Shown: one piece after another, positions 52,231 through 63,690 of the stretch
Numbering within the stretch: the stretch's first letter is position 1
Layout of the letters: each line of letters begins with the position of its first letter
Assembly: GCA_963932145.1 (NCBI GenBank)
Contig: OZ010600.1
Location: 53,652,026 to 53,716,025, forward strand
DNA: 64,000 nucleotides
From: Acanthosepion lycidas
Lineage: Eukaryota; Mollusca; Cephalopoda; Sepiida; Sepiidae
Direction: 5' to 3'
Made by a program: the position numbers and the translations under genes
The notes under the pieces: model-generated
What the model saw: the letters and a program-made list of their open reading frames with translations, nothing else
What the model was told of the DNA's origin: nothing
The model's database searches: none

Positions 52231-52954
52231 GAGGGTGGGCTCTGAAAAGTTTGCCGGAGTTAACTTATTCTTAATTTCCATTTTGTTTCCTAGGGGACGC
52301 TATCCCTACACTATAAATACGCGGCGATTTCTTGTCCCATTCTCTTTTTCACTTCGGTATTTCAGCGGACACTACGACAATGTAGGCTCTCGCAGAAGAT
52401 TGCGTTTTTCCTACATGTGGAAAACGCTATGAACATTATACACACATGAACACACGAAATTACCCTCCCCACACACGTTAATGTCTTTGTGAATTGTAAT
52501 TTCTTTTGTTGTTTAATACTCATATTTGTTTGTACATGTAAATCGGTTCTTGTTTTATTTTACTTTTTTTTTTTTTTGGTTCGACTCATCTTGAGTCCGA
52601 CATATTTTTGTAGTGGATTTAATTAATTTCAGGAGTCTACACGTGTTCATATTACAATACGTACAAACCGAACGTTCCGATACAAGTTCATCGATTGACT
52701 ACGAAGGAGTGATGCTGGAACTGTGACATCTGGCATGCATTAATTTCAACCCTTCTAGTTAATAACTGCATTGTTTATTTCCAGGTCCGAGGATGGCATG
52801 AAAAGTTCATAGGCTGACTATGAAGGAATGATGCTAGAGCTGTGAAATCTTGTATGTATTAATTTCACTTCTTCATATGAATAACTGCTTCTATCTGACA
52901 TTTGAATGTTCAAAAGAAAACTTCAAAAGGGACAAGTAGCCCTTGCTTTTGAAA
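52231..52954. other. Possible mariner left end, then unassigned
   Basis: CGAGGGTGGGCTCTGAAAAG near 52230 is TIR-like for mariner/Tc1 elements. 52670-52900 holds a duplicated ATCGATTGACTACGAAGGAG/CATAGGCTGACTATGAAGGA block. No frame. Confidence 0.45.
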
Positions 52955-53370
52955 ATGGAGAAAATTTGGCATCGTGGTGTTATCAAGTACCTGAAGGAAA
53001 AGGTTTTATCTTCAGTGATATGCGGACATGGTTACTACATTAGCGGATGACGCCCCAGGTTTATCAACAGAGCAAAGTGGACAGTTGAATATAGGAGAAG
53101 GAAGAGTCTTCATGACACCACAGAGGAAAGCATTGATCATGTTCACTACATGATGATAGATGACAGCTGATTGACTATAAATCAAATAGTCAATGCTATA
53201 GCATATACCGTGACAGATTTGAGAATATTCTGCACAATGAATTTGGTACGACGAAGGATTCTGCTCGGTGGGTGCCATGTCTTCTGGGACCTGATCAAAA
53301 GCGCACCAGGCTGATCACATCACGGGAAGCTCTGATACTTTTTGTGGCAGATCCAGCAAAATGTTTACAC
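52955..53370 (+). pseudogene. mariner transposase N-terminal fragment, copy 1
   Basis: From ATG 52955: MEKIWHRGVIKYLKEK; then in shifted frames GDDAPGLSTEQ and HDTTEESIDHVHYMMIDD; SARWVPCLLGPDQKRTRL near 53255. This is the HTH region up to the WVPRMLTPDQK linker of mariners. Many shifts; no catalytic D. Confidence 0.8.
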
Positions 53371-53664
53371 TGAAAACAAAAATAAATCGTTTGAATGTGT
53401 CACAATTTGAAGTAACAATTACGAAATGACCCACTTTTATTTCAAAACAATTACGAAATGACCCACTTTTATTTCAAAACAAGGACATAAAAATCAGTTT
53501 GACCGTTTATATTACGTCACTTTGTCTGACAGGAAATTTGTCCCATCAAACGAGAGTTCACCGGAATTAAAAAAAACAGTTTCGTAACTACACAGAATAC
53601 ATTCATTGAAAACGAATGTAGCAACATTCGAAAGTCCCCAGGAAAAATAATATAAACTGATATC
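53371..53664. other. Unassigned with short tandem CAATTACGAAATGACCCACT
   Basis: A ~36-bp duplicate lies at 53410-53480; otherwise unassigned. Confidence 0.45.
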
Positions 53665-53860
53665 TGATTGTTCAATGACTGAGTTGAGAATATTCCGCAC
53701 AATGAACATGGCACGACGAAGGTTTCTGTTCGGTAGGTGCCACGTCTTCTTGGACTTGATCAAAAGCGCACCAGGCTGATCACAACATGGAAAGATCTGA
53801 CATTGTTTGTGGCAGATCCAGCAAAATGTTTATACCACTTGTTTTCACTGGAAACAAAAA
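53665..53860 (+). pseudogene. mariner N-terminal fragment, copy 2 (linker only)
   Basis: GAGAATATTCCGCACAATGA ... GGTGCCACGTCTTCTTGGAC parallels copy 1 at 53215-53345. The surrounding GAAAGTCCCCAGGAAAAATA block is duplicated at 53888. Confidence 0.75.
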
Positions 53861-53964
53861 TAAAACGTTTGAATCTGTAGCAAAATTCGAAAGTCCCCGG
53901 GAAAAATAATATAAACTGATTTTTCAAAAACATCCATTGTAACTAGTAAAGACTACACTTGAAA

Positions 53965-54300
53965 ATGGACAAAATTTGGCATCGTGGTGTTATCAAGTAC
54001 CTGCAGAAAAAGGGTTTACCTTCAATGATATCCTGGTTGCTACATTAGGGGATGACGCTCCAGATTTATCAACAGAGCAAAAGTGGAGAGTTGAACATAG
54101 GAGGAGAAGGAAAGCATTGATCGTGTTCACTACATGATGATGGATGAAAGGCGATTGACTTTAAACCAAACAGCCAGTGCCATTAGCATGACCCGTGAGA
54201 GAGTTGAGAATATTATGCACAATGAACATGGTATGATGAAGGATTCTGCTCGGTGGGTGCCACGTCTTCTGACACCTGATCAAAAGCATGTTTTATTTAA
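53965..54300 (+). pseudogene. mariner transposase N-terminal fragment, copy 3
   Basis: ATG 53965: MDKIWHRGVIKYLQKKG. From 54134, MMMDERRLTLNQTASAISMT, RERVENIMHNEHGMMKDSAR, WVPRLLTPDQK is an intact HTH/linker stretch. Least damaged of the three, but ends after the linker. Confidence 0.85.
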
Positions 54301-54646
54301 TATTTATAAGGGTCTGTCACTTACACATTTTCATCTAACAAAGAAAAGCTTCGTTGAAACGACAATAATGAAAACGACGAAACAGAAAAAAGGGAACACG
54401 GGGGAGGGGGTAAATAAGAAGCCACGACAAAAGTAAATTTATTACTAAAACAACAAATCAGTCTAAATATAAGCTCCTACTGAGTTTAAAACAGAAAAAA
54501 AGTACTCATGGTTCACCCTTGAGACACAGAGAACGAAGAAAATTCTACTGCCTGCACAAAGTTGATCGATGAAGCGTGATGAAAGCAGCTTCTAAAAACC
54601 TTAAATGTTCAACTATGCGCAGCACTTTGAATGCTCCGTTAAAATA

Positions 54647-54648
<2 letters not shown>
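54301..54648. other. Unassigned DNA
   Basis: No recognised feature. Confidence 0.4.

Positions 54649-54691
<43 letters not shown>
54649..54691. repeat. (TA)n microsatellite
   Basis: Pure TA tract. Confidence 0.94.
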
Positions 54692-54695
<4 letters not shown>

Positions 54696-54873
54696 ATCCA
54701 CATACAAGTCAGTTTCGCTGTATCACAGCTCATCAGTGTGTCTACACATCCGATTTCTTCAACCCGGAATGGAAAGTAAGAGATTCTACCACTATGCTAT
54801 CGGTGCACATCAGAGAAAGGGAATTTTTAACGTATTATATACGTGATGTATACAAACGCCAGTAACCGATAGT

Positions 54874-54953
54874 GCTGAATTCATAATTGAAGAGCGATGC
54901 GTTAATAGCAGGAACAACCACTGCTTAAAAAAAAAAAATAGAATAAAAAAAAT

Positions 54954-55006
<53 letters not shown>

Positions 55007-55089
55007 TATATTGATTTTTTTTATTCTATTTTTTTTTTAAGCAGTGGTTGTTCCTGCTATTAACGCATCGCTCTTCAATTATGAATTCA

Positions 55090-55091
<2 letters not shown>
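54874..55091. repeat. 218-bp palindrome with a (TA)n centre
   Basis: Arms GCTGAATTCATAATTGAAGA...AATCAATATATA and the complementary arm ending ATGAATTCAGC are nearly perfect for ~85 bp each, centred on TA repeats. A third degraded piece lies at 55152-55205. Confidence 0.93.
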
Positions 55092-55153
<62 letters not shown>

Positions 55154-55203
55154 CTTTTTTATTCTATTTTTAGCAGCCACTGTTTTTTTAAATAGAATAA
55201 AAA

Positions 55204-55240
<37 letters not shown>
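55092..55240. repeat. (TA)n tracts with palindrome remnant
   Basis: TA at 55092-55151 and 55206-55240, separated by TTTATTCTATTTTTAGCAGC ... AAATAGAATAAAAAATC. Confidence 0.9.
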
Positions 55241-55244
<4 letters not shown>

Positions 55245-55282
55245 TTATTTGAGTATTTAGGCAGCAAATTCTCTTTTAGGCA

Positions 55283-55360
55283 TGGCTGATTGCAAAATAA
55301 TGTCGTTTTCTCACATAGTAACAAATGTGATAAAACGACATTATTTTTGCACCATCCTAA
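55283..55360. mobile_element. MADE1-like MITE, left end degraded
   Basis: TTGCAAAATAATGTCGTTTT...ACGACATTATTTTTGCACCA then TCCTAA. Right end intact; left terminus mutated, so the start is approximate. Confidence 0.82.
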
Positions 55361-55445
55361 TATAATGTGATGTCGGGGGTCACCCACCGGAAGTACAAGC
55401 GGGAAAACCTATCCACGCGTGACCTACCAATCAGAATGCAACAGT

Positions 55446-55448
<3 letters not shown>

Positions 55449-55532
<84 letters not shown>
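55449..55532. repeat. (CA)n-(TA)n microsatellite
   Basis: CA tract followed by TA tract. Confidence 0.95.
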
Positions 55533-55534
<2 letters not shown>

Positions 55535-56372
55535 TATTAAAAATATCACACTATTTCTTATTACTATAAAAAGTTATATTTAGTCGGTACTTTTGTTTGG
55601 GAAAATATACCCATTTTTTTTACGATGAAATTAATATCTACCTGCCTAGAGATCGAAAGTCTTGTTAAAGAAAATGTGCCTACCGACAGGAGGACCATTG
55701 TCTAGGGACAAAATTCTTTTGCAGTACTCTCGATCGCTAGGCATGTAGACATTAATTTCACTGTTAAAAAAATAAAGAGCGATATCTCCTTAAACCCGTA
55801 TACCCAATAAATATAACGTTTATCGACTAGGTAACCGCCATTTTTCACGCTATAGGCTGTAGTCAGTGTTCGAATTCAGGTAAATGCCATTATGTCCAGT
55901 GCTGATTTTCAAGGCTAACTGATCTTCGCTACTTAGAAGAATGGCAATTGCAATTTTTCGTTGTCATCTTGAGTCAAACTTAACAAAGATACCGTCTTTC
56001 TCTGTCTCTCTCTTTCTCTCTCTCCCTATTTTATATCTGTTTTTCTTTCTATCTATACAACTCATTACCTACATAGGTATATATCCATCGCCACTGAGCG
56101 AATCTTGTCTGTACTGGTTTCATGCCTTATTGCGTCACTTCTTAAACCCTTCACTGGAATTGTCTACAAACCTGCTTACATAAGTACAGATCTTATCACA
56201 CGTAATCTTAATTGCATAGCCGTAAATAAAGAAATCGTTTCAGTACACCTGTTCTCAATTGCTTTGATAAACTTGGAAGGTTTTATAAAAATGAAAGCGG
56301 GGGATTTAGAAGACGCTTAGAAATTCATTGTGATATTCACAATGCAATATAAGCTATGAATTATTTATTTTA
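55533..56372. other. Unassigned DNA
   Basis: Contains a possible inverted pair GATATTAATTTCAT-like at 55624-55646 and 55748-55765 (ATTAATATCTACCTGCCTAG versus CTAGGCATGTAGACATTAAT), a likely ~140-bp foldback MITE. TC-rich at 55998-56026. The plus frames have no domain. Confidence 0.4.
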
Positions 56373-56474
56373 TTAGGTTGGTGCAAAAATAATGACGTAA
56401 TAATGTCGTTTTTTCACGTTAAAAAATACGTCAAAAAACGACATTATTACGTCATTATTTTTGCACCAACCTAA
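56373..56474. mobile_element. MADE1-like MITE, 102-bp variant
   Basis: TTAGGTTGGTGC...GCACCAACCTAA with the extra GACGTAATAATGTCG segment in both arms, and TA on both sides. Confidence 0.92.
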
Positions 56475-56599
56475 TATTTTCCATATGAATAAAACTGACG
56501 GGAAAATGTTTAAGCTAATTAATGAATATACAGTATCATCAGTAAGATTAATTAATATTTTGAACACAGATTAATTTAGGAAGACGTTGATAATTTAGT

Positions 56600-56678
56600 C
56601 TTCTTTTTTGTTCAGTATCCCTTCAAGATATGGGCGATCATGGCCCTGCACAACTTCCTCTCGTTTGTAGCTCTAAGC
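56600..56678 (-). pseudogene. LINE family R C-terminal scrap
   Basis: Minus strand encodes RATNERKLCRAMIAHI, the same tail motif that is tandemly repeated at 39 kb. Confidence 0.7.
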
Positions 56679-56840
56679 CAGGGGTTTCCAACCTTTTGTA
56701 CGTCATCGCCGGCTTTCACATGTAAAGAAATTCCACCGCCCACCTGTATAGTAAATATTCAAAAGCATACCAAAATTGTTTGGTAAAAAAAAAAAAAAAA
56801 TAAAATAAATAACGCTGATTTCACTCTATAAAGCTGGCTA
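56679..56840 (+). mobile_element. Possible hAT-type non-autonomous element, left end
   Basis: CAGGGGTTTCCAACCTTTTG at 56679 is typical of hAT (Charlie-like) terminal sequence and interrupts the LINE scrap. No matching right end found; poly(A) at 56788-56802. Confidence 0.5.
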
Positions 56841-56844
56841 AATA

Positions 56845-56924
56845 TTAGGTTAGTGCAGAAATAATGTCGTTTTCTCACATAGTAACATATGTGAGGAAAC
56901 GACATTATTTTTGCACCAACCTAA
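56845..56924. mobile_element. MADE1-like MITE, 80 bp
   Basis: TTAGGTTAGTGCAGAAATAA...GCACCAACCTAA; TA at 56843-56844 and 56925-56926. Confidence 0.92.
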
Positions 56925-57411
56925 TACATCTATGATGATTACGCGTAATAAGAAGGAATATTTCAAAGGTCCTACGGGACAATAATATTCTAGTGGATTA
57001 AAACATTCATTAGGGAATTTGGTAACAGAATAATTTTAAGTTCAATCCTTGGGCTGGGCAGTGTGTATTAGTCTCAGTCGAATCAGGGGAGCAACAACGG
57101 AGCAGTAATAAAAATAAGGCCTAGACAAAATAAGCCTAGATTGGTAGTAGAACTGGATCGAGTTAAGTAAACGGTTCTGTTTGCAATTCCCTGTATGCAT
57201 CGTCATAAACCTGATGAAGGCCGGATGGCACAACGGCTGAAACGTTGTAATAATGAGATGAGGACAACAGTCCTCTTGTAAATAGTGTCAGTAATGATAA
57301 CTACTCACCCAGAAATTCACCCAGAAATTAAAGTGCAAATATAATTGTTTCTGCTTTTAAAGAAATACATGCGTACCTATATTATTAAAAGTATTATATA
57401 ATTTTACCTAA
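56925..57411 (+). mobile_element. PLE-like terminal sequence with hammerhead-like core
   Basis: CTGATGAAGGCCGGATGGCA...CGGCTGAAACGTTGT (57211-57248), followed by ATGAGATGAGGACAACAGTC. Boundaries uncertain; no RT. Confidence 0.55.
57211..57243 (+). ncRNA. Hammerhead-ribozyme-like core
   Basis: CTGATGA - stem II candidates GCC/GGC around a 12-14 nt loop - GAAAC. Best-preserved plus-strand core in the window. The GTC at about 57268 could be a cleavage triplet, but stem III is weak. Confidence 0.45.
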
Positions 57412-60194
57412 ATTCCGTTGTTCGGAAAATAATGTCCGATTTTAGAGTAAACATTTAACTGTGTTCTAATATATTAGGATGTTCGGAAAATAATGTCCGA
57501 TTTTAGAGTAAACATTTAACTGTGTTCTAATATATTAGGATGTTCGGAAAATAATGTCCGATTTTAGAGTAAACATTTAACTGTGTTCTAATATATTAGG
57601 ATGTTCGAAAAATAATGTCCGATTTTAGAGTAAACATTTAACTGTGTTCTAATATATTAGGATGTTCGGAAAATAATGTCCGATTTTAGAGTAAACATTT
57701 AACTGTGTTCTAATATATTAGGATGTTCGGAAAATAATGTCCGATTTTAGAGTAAACATTTAACTGTGATCTAATATATTAGGATGTTCGGAAAATAATG
57801 TCCGATTTTAGAGTAAACATTTAACTGTGATCTAATATATTAGGATGTTCGGAAAATAATGTCCGATTTTAGAGTAAACATTTAACTGTGATCTAATATA
57901 TTAGGATGTTCGGAAAATAATGTCCAATTTTAGAATAAAACTTATTTTCTAATACATTAGGATGTTAGGAAAATTAATGTCTGATTTTATAATAAAGATT
58001 TCAGTCGTGTTCTAATATATTAAGATGTTCACAAGATAATGTCCTATTTAAAAATTAACCTTTTGTGTTCTAATACATTAAAATGTTCGGAAAATAATGG
58101 TCAATGTTAGAATAAAAATTTTGTGTTCTAATATATTTGAATGTCAGAAAATAATGTCCAATTTTATGTCCATTTCTGTGTTAGGATCTTGGGAAAATAA
58201 TTTGCGATTTTAGAATAAACCTTTTAATGTCCGATTTTAGAAGAAACATTTTAATTATGTTCTGATAGGTTAGGATGTTCAGAAAATAATGTCCGATTTT
58301 ACACTAAATCTTTTGTGTTGTAATATTTCAGAATGTACGAAAAATAAAGTCCGATGTTAGAATATATCTTTACATTGTGTTCTAATATATTTAGATGCTC
58401 GGAAAATAATGTCCTATTTGAGAATAAAAATTTTGTCTTCTGATATATTACTATGTTTTGAAAATAAAATCCGATTTTAGAATAAACCGTTTAATTGTTT
58501 TCTAGTGTAATAGAATGTTAAAAAAAATATTAGGTTGGTGCAAAAATAATGTCGGTTTTTGGCGTATTTTTCAAAAACCGACATTATTTTTGCACCAACC
58601 CAATATTATAATAACTAATATTAGAATAAACATTGTGTGTAATATATAACAATGTTGGTAAAATAATAAGCGATTTTAGAATAAACGTCTTAATTGTGTT
58701 CTAATTTATTAGGTTGTTCGTAAAATAATGTCTCATTTTAGAATCAAACTATTGTGTTCTAATACATTAGTATGTTCGTAAGATAATGTTTAATTTTAGA
58801 ATAAAACTTTGTGACCTAACATATTATTCTACAACAAAACTTTTAATTGTTTTATAATATATTAGGATGTTCGGAAAATAATGACCAATTTTAGAAGAAA
58901 ACTTCTGGTATTCTAATATATTAGGATGTTTGGAAAATAATGTCAGATTTTTTAATAAACCTTTTAATTGTGTCCTAATATATGATGTTCGGCAAATAAT
59001 ATCTGACTTAAGATAAACACTTTGTGTTCTAATGTATTAAGATGTTAGGAGGATGATATCAGATTTTAGAATAAATATTTCAGTTTCGTTCTTATGTATT
59101 AGAATTTTCGAAAAATAATGTCCGATTTCAGAATAAACTTTTTTTTTAATATATTAGGGTGTTCGAAAAATAATGTCTGATTTTAAAATATACATTCTAA
59201 TATATTTGGATATTCAGAAAATAATGTTCGATTTTAGATTAAAACTTTTTTGTTCTAATATATTAGTAGGTTCGAAAAATAATGTCCGATGTTAGTATAA
59301 ACATTTTAATTGTGTTCTAATATATTAGAATGTTCGGAAAATAATATGAAATTTTCGAATAAATGTCTTTATTGTGTTCTAATATATTAGAATGTTTGGA
59401 AAATTAAGTTCGATTTTAGAAAAATCGTTTCAGTTGTATTATAATTTAATAAGACGTTTCGAAAATAATGTCCGATTTTAGAATATTCCTTTTAATTATG
59501 TTCTAATATATTAGGATGTTCGGAAAATAATGTCCAATTTTAAAATGAAAATTTTAATTGTGTTCTATTATATTAGGTTGTTCAGAAAATAATGTCCGAT
59601 ATTACTATAAAACATTAGTGCTCTAATATATAAGGATGTTGGGAAATTAATTTTAATTGTGTTCTAATATTTTAGGTTGTTCGGAAAATAACGTCCAAAT
59701 CGGGAATAATCCTTATTTTCAGGATGTTGGGAAATTGATTTCCGATTTTAGAATAAACCTATTGATTGTGTTCTAATATATTAGTATGTTCAGAAAATAA
59801 TGTCCGATTTTAGAATATTCCTTTTAATTGCGTTCTAATATATTAAGATGTTCGGAAAATAATATCCGATGTTAGAATAAATCTTTCGTGTTCAAATATA
59901 TTGGGATGTTGGGAATATAATATGCGATTTTAGAACAAACATTTTGTGTTCAAATATATTATGCTGTTCGGAAAATAATGTACAAATTTACAACAAACCT
60001 TTTGTGTTCTAATGTATTATGACATTCGGAAAATATTGTCCGATTTTAGAATTAATCTTTTGTGTTTTTAGATATGACGATGCTCGGAAAATAATGTCCG
60101 ATTTTAGAATAAACATTTTGTATTCTAATACATTAGGATGTCCGGAAAATATTGTCGGATTTTAGAATATACCTTTTCATTGTGTTTCAATATA
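57412..60194 (+). repeat. Satellite of mariner terminal sequence, 61-bp units (large array)
   Basis: Roughly 45 units of TTAGGATGTTCGGAAAATAA + TGTCCGATTTTAGAGTAAAC + ATTTAACTGTGTTCTAATATA. The first eight (57420-57910) are almost identical. Units then diverge strongly up to the mariner at 60.2 kb. A MITE is nested at 58530. Confidence 0.95.
58530..58603. mobile_element. MADE1-like MITE, 74 bp, nested in the mariner-end satellite
   Basis: TTAGGTTGGTGC...GCACCAACCCAA with TA on both sides and CGGTTTTTGGCG arms. Shorter loop than the others. Confidence 0.9.
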
Positions 60195-61398
60195 TTAAGA
60201 TCTTCGGAAAATAATGTTTGATTTTAGAATCAACTTTTATTCCTGAATTAATCTATTAAAACTGTGTTTAAATCAGTCAAATTAGGAAGCTTGAACATCT
60301 TATACATTACTTCCATCGAGTAACAATGTTAGTCATGTCTTTACGATAAAATTTCAAAGGTTTTAATGCAATTTCTGCATCTTCTTCGTGGCAGAATGAC
60401 TTTTGGCTAAAAATATAATTAAAAAAAATGTTTGGAAAAACGGTAGTCATTGGGCGAGAATTCAGTCTAATATGGTGAGTGGGGTAAATTCTCGTATCCG
60501 AAGTACGTGCATTTACATTTTTTAACGAATTGAATCTTTGTCATAATGCTTTTCAAAATGCTGCTAATATTAGCAAGGAATGGGATGGATAACCTACGTA
60601 TGATCGGACACTGTGCTTCTGGTTTTTGTAGATCCGTAGTGGGGATAAGAGTCTTCAGTATCATGGTGGTAGAAAATGTTCATCTTTAAATGCCGTTCAA
60701 CTTTTGAAAACACAAGTCGAACAAAACCTACATAAAGTGTCAAAGAAATGTTTCAGAATATGGGTGTCAGCGTTACAGCAAAATATCGGACCATCTCAAG
60801 AAAATTGGGAAATTGATGAAAATCAATAACTGAGTTTCACATAAACCCAGTGAATGCCAAGTATTTCGGCGTTTTGAAGTGTGTTTGATACAGCATCTGC
60901 GAAATTTGATCGAGCCATTTAATCGAATGGTAACTTGTGATGAGAAACGGACCCTTTATACCAATTGTAAACGACCGGTTCAATGAGGAAGGACCCAAAC
61001 ATTTTCCAAAACCGAAATTGCACCAACAGAAGATTATGGTGACTGTCTGGTGGTCCGGCATTAACGTTATCCATTACATCTCTTTGGAATCTAACCAGAG
61101 CATCACTGCGGAATTTTAACACCAGCAAATGGATGGATTGCACATTCATTTAAGCAAAATGCGACCGGCACTGTTTCATCGTCGCGGTCCAATTCTGCTT
61201 CCTGACAATGCACGGCTACATGTTGCCAAGGTAACATGGCAGAAGTTTACAGATTTGGGATACAAGACTTTGCGAGGTGCACCATATTCCACTGATCTCA
61301 CGCTCACTATCAAGTTTTCAACAATTTTGATAATTTTTTAACCCAAAAGACATTCCGTTGAAAAGAAAATTTTTGCCAAAAGTGTCGGGTATATATCC
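60195..61398 (+). pseudogene. mariner (DD34D) transposase pseudogene, locus 2
   Basis: Left end TTAAGATCTTCGGAAAATAA at 60195. Plus frames in order: DHLKKIGK-like near 60790; FIECQVFRRFEVC-like near 60850; VTCDEKRTLYTN (first D, 60930); GPKHFPKPKLHQQKIMVTVW; SGINVIHYISLESNQSITAE; GPILLPDNARLHVAKVTWQK (second D, 61200); FTDLGYKTLRGAPYSTDLTL. The third D region is altered (LTIKF). Frameshifts throughout; the right end is missing. Related to locus 1, but each has private damage. Confidence 0.88.
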
Positions 61399-61406
61399 GG
61401 CCAAAG

Positions 61407-61982
61407 ACTTGATTTGTTTATTTAACAGCATATCAACTCTGTATGGGTCATTTAATGCCGAAATTTAATTTTCTTGGGAGCTTTGAAGTAATAAAAATAT
61501 GTTACTCTGCTTACACAATTGAATACACGGTAGTCGATGAGTAGCTTTTGCGCATAAAGTTTGTGTGGACGTTATTACTACCGGGGGAGATATGTGTGTT
61601 TTATGTTGTAGTTTTATTGAAGTTCTACTTTGGAATACAATTTGACTTCTTTGTAGGATACTACATGGATTAATGTCATGAAAGTTCTTTCATATTGATC
61701 GATATATTGTTGGTAATTTTATTACAAATAGATATTGTTGGTAATTTTTTCTATAAAAATGTATTGCTGGTATTTTTACTATAAAAATGTATACCTATAT
61801 TTTCATGGTATTTTTTTCGGGGTGGGCGAGGTCACTATTTGTTCATAGCTAGGACGCTAACAGGTGCGACAAACGTGGGTTAGGTTGGACCTGGGAACAA
61901 TAGCAATTAAGAGGTGGTTTTACGCACCCCGATCAGAGGCCTTGCTGCCGGATGTACTTTATCGTCATACCCAGGACTGTCA
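61407..61982 (+). mobile_element. Composite retroelement (family K), compact 576-bp copy
   Basis: Flanked by GGCCAAAG at 61399-61406 and 61983-61990. Blocks in order: TTTAACAGCATATCAACTCT head, TGGGTCATTTAATGCCG, few AAAAATGTATTGCTGG units (61690-61790), ACGCTAACAGGTGCGAC, GGACCTGGGAACAATAGCA, GATCAGAGGCCTTGCTGCCG, TTTATCGTCATACCCAGGAC. Best template for the family. No coding frame. Confidence 0.85.
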
Positions 61983-62090
61983 GGCCAAAGTTTACCAATG
62001 GAGCCATTTATAAAATCGTCCAATGTTTACCTATAGGCTCAAGCATAAACCCATCTGCTAAGAATGTTGGTTCACTGTGTCGTTCATGAC
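61983..62090. repeat. Isolated units of the 50-52 kb satellite
   Basis: AAAATCGTCCAATGTTTACC and GGCTCAAGCATAAACCC match the 50.2-52.2 kb units. Confidence 0.75.
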
Positions 62091-62400
62091 CATTATTCTG
62101 TTCAGAATCTATCTTACATATCTATAAGTCTACCATTAGTCCATGCTTAGAATGCTGCTGCCGTGTAGGGTACAGTGACCCTGCTATTTAACTTAAGCTC
62201 CTTGAAAAAAATCCAAAGAAGAATCAGCCATATTATTGGTCCTGATCTGGCAGCTCGGCATCAGTCACTTTCCCAACTCTGGTTGCCTCTGTGTTTTTCC
62301 TATAAATATTTTCATGGTAATTGTTCGGATGAACTATTCGCCATATTGTTTTCCCTGTGTTGAACATAGGCTAACCCTGCCCGAAATTAGGCTAGTTTAG
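62091..62400 (+). pseudogene. LINE family N RT fragment
   Basis: Plus frame (62175 on) reads SLKKIQRRISHIIGPDLAAR; then, with shifts, KYFHGNCSDEL. This is the LD.IQ.R....IGD..L......RR..A.L..FY.Y.HG.CS.EL segment of jockey/CR1-like LINEs. It precedes the C-terminal module found at 63.35 kb. Confidence 0.82.
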
Positions 62401-62812
62401 TGTTGTTTTTGATTCTTTAGTTTCTTCATTCCAGTTAACTTAGCTATGGGTATGTATGCTCATTAGCCCCCTTTTATTTCTGTCCCCGTTTTTTCTTTGG
62501 TTTAATTCCCCTTCCTCCGTTTGAGTGTGTGATTTTTGTATTTGTTGTTGTGCCTGACTGGGTGTGTGTTTTATGTGAGTGTTTGGGATGAATGAATGTT
62601 TTATATTATAAAAAGTCCCGCATTGATTCCATCCAGTTAATTGATGTTTCTTCCACATTTATAGATTTGGGGGATTTTATTACTAACATTATTTTGGTAT
62701 CTATCTATATTATTTTCTTTAATTTCTTGTAAATAGTTTTGTTTTTCATATTGTATATACTCATTGAGGCTATTTTTAAATTGATGTTTTATTACACCCC
62801 CCCACACACACA
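62401..62812. other. Unassigned DNA
   Basis: No recognised feature; may be LINE-N related spacer. Confidence 0.4.
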
Positions 62813-63345
62813 GACAATGTACATATGGGGACTAGTTAGGATTTTCATAGAGACCATGAGGTATTACGGTGGATGAAGTAAGAAAGGTTAGTAAGAATGG
62901 GTTTTTTGGTGTTAGAAATATTGTGGTATGTCTGTGGCTAGCTAAGTTTATAGTCAGAACATGACCGTCCTTTTCCCCACTCCCCATTTTGGCATTGTGC
63001 CACATTTTCTGTATTTGAAGCGAAAATAAATATCGCTCTTCCCTATGGCACCTAGACTTTTTAAAAAAATTTAATTCCCCTCCCCACACAGACAATAAAT
63101 TGTACATATGGGGACTAGTTAGAATTTTCATAGAGACAAAGAGGTATTACGGTGGGTGTTGTAAGAAAGGTGAGTAAGAATGGGTTTTTTGGTGTTAGAA
63201 ATATTGTGGTATGTCTGTGGCTAGCTAAGTTTATAGTCAGAACAAGACCGTCCTTTTCCCCATTCCCCATTTTGGCCTTGTGCCACATTTTCTGTATTTG
63301 AAGCGAAAATAAATATCGCTCTTCGCTATGGTACCTAGACTTTTT
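62813..63345 (+). repeat. ~280-bp tandem duplication within LINE-N-associated sequence
   Basis: 62813-63091 (ACAGACAATGTACATATGGG ... CTCTTCCCTATGGCACCTAG) is repeated at 63092-63345 with few differences. A single inverted relative lies at 2070-2385. Confidence 0.92.
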
Positions 63346-63690
63346 TTTTAATTTATGAGCAGTACTAGTACTGGCGTTAAGATCTCATCAATTTACAGCT
63401 GAGCTGGCTAGATCTAGCCGTAAGTTCTATGCTAACGGGTTTTTTTTCTTACACTTCTTGCTTGTGGAAATCTCTTCCGGTTCCATGATTTCCGGCCAGT
63501 TTTAGTCTGTAGGAATTTAAATGCAGTGTTAATCGCTATCTACTGTCCATCTGATTACTCTCCCCCCCCGCTGATTATTATTGGTTTTGTTCCTAATTCT
63601 TTGACACCCTGTATCTCTTTATATCTTCGTGGCTTTATTGCCTTGCATGGGGTAATACCTATTACTTCATCACAAAAAATTCTCAATGTT
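63346..63690 (+). pseudogene. LINE family N C-terminus and 3' UTR
   Basis: SSVLALRSHQFTAELARSS/RKFYANGFFF and LQCSVNRYLLSI (with shifts), stop, then CCTAATTCTTTGACACCCTG 3' UTR. Same module as at 1.8, 5.3, 18.0 and 26.0 kb. Confidence 0.8.
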
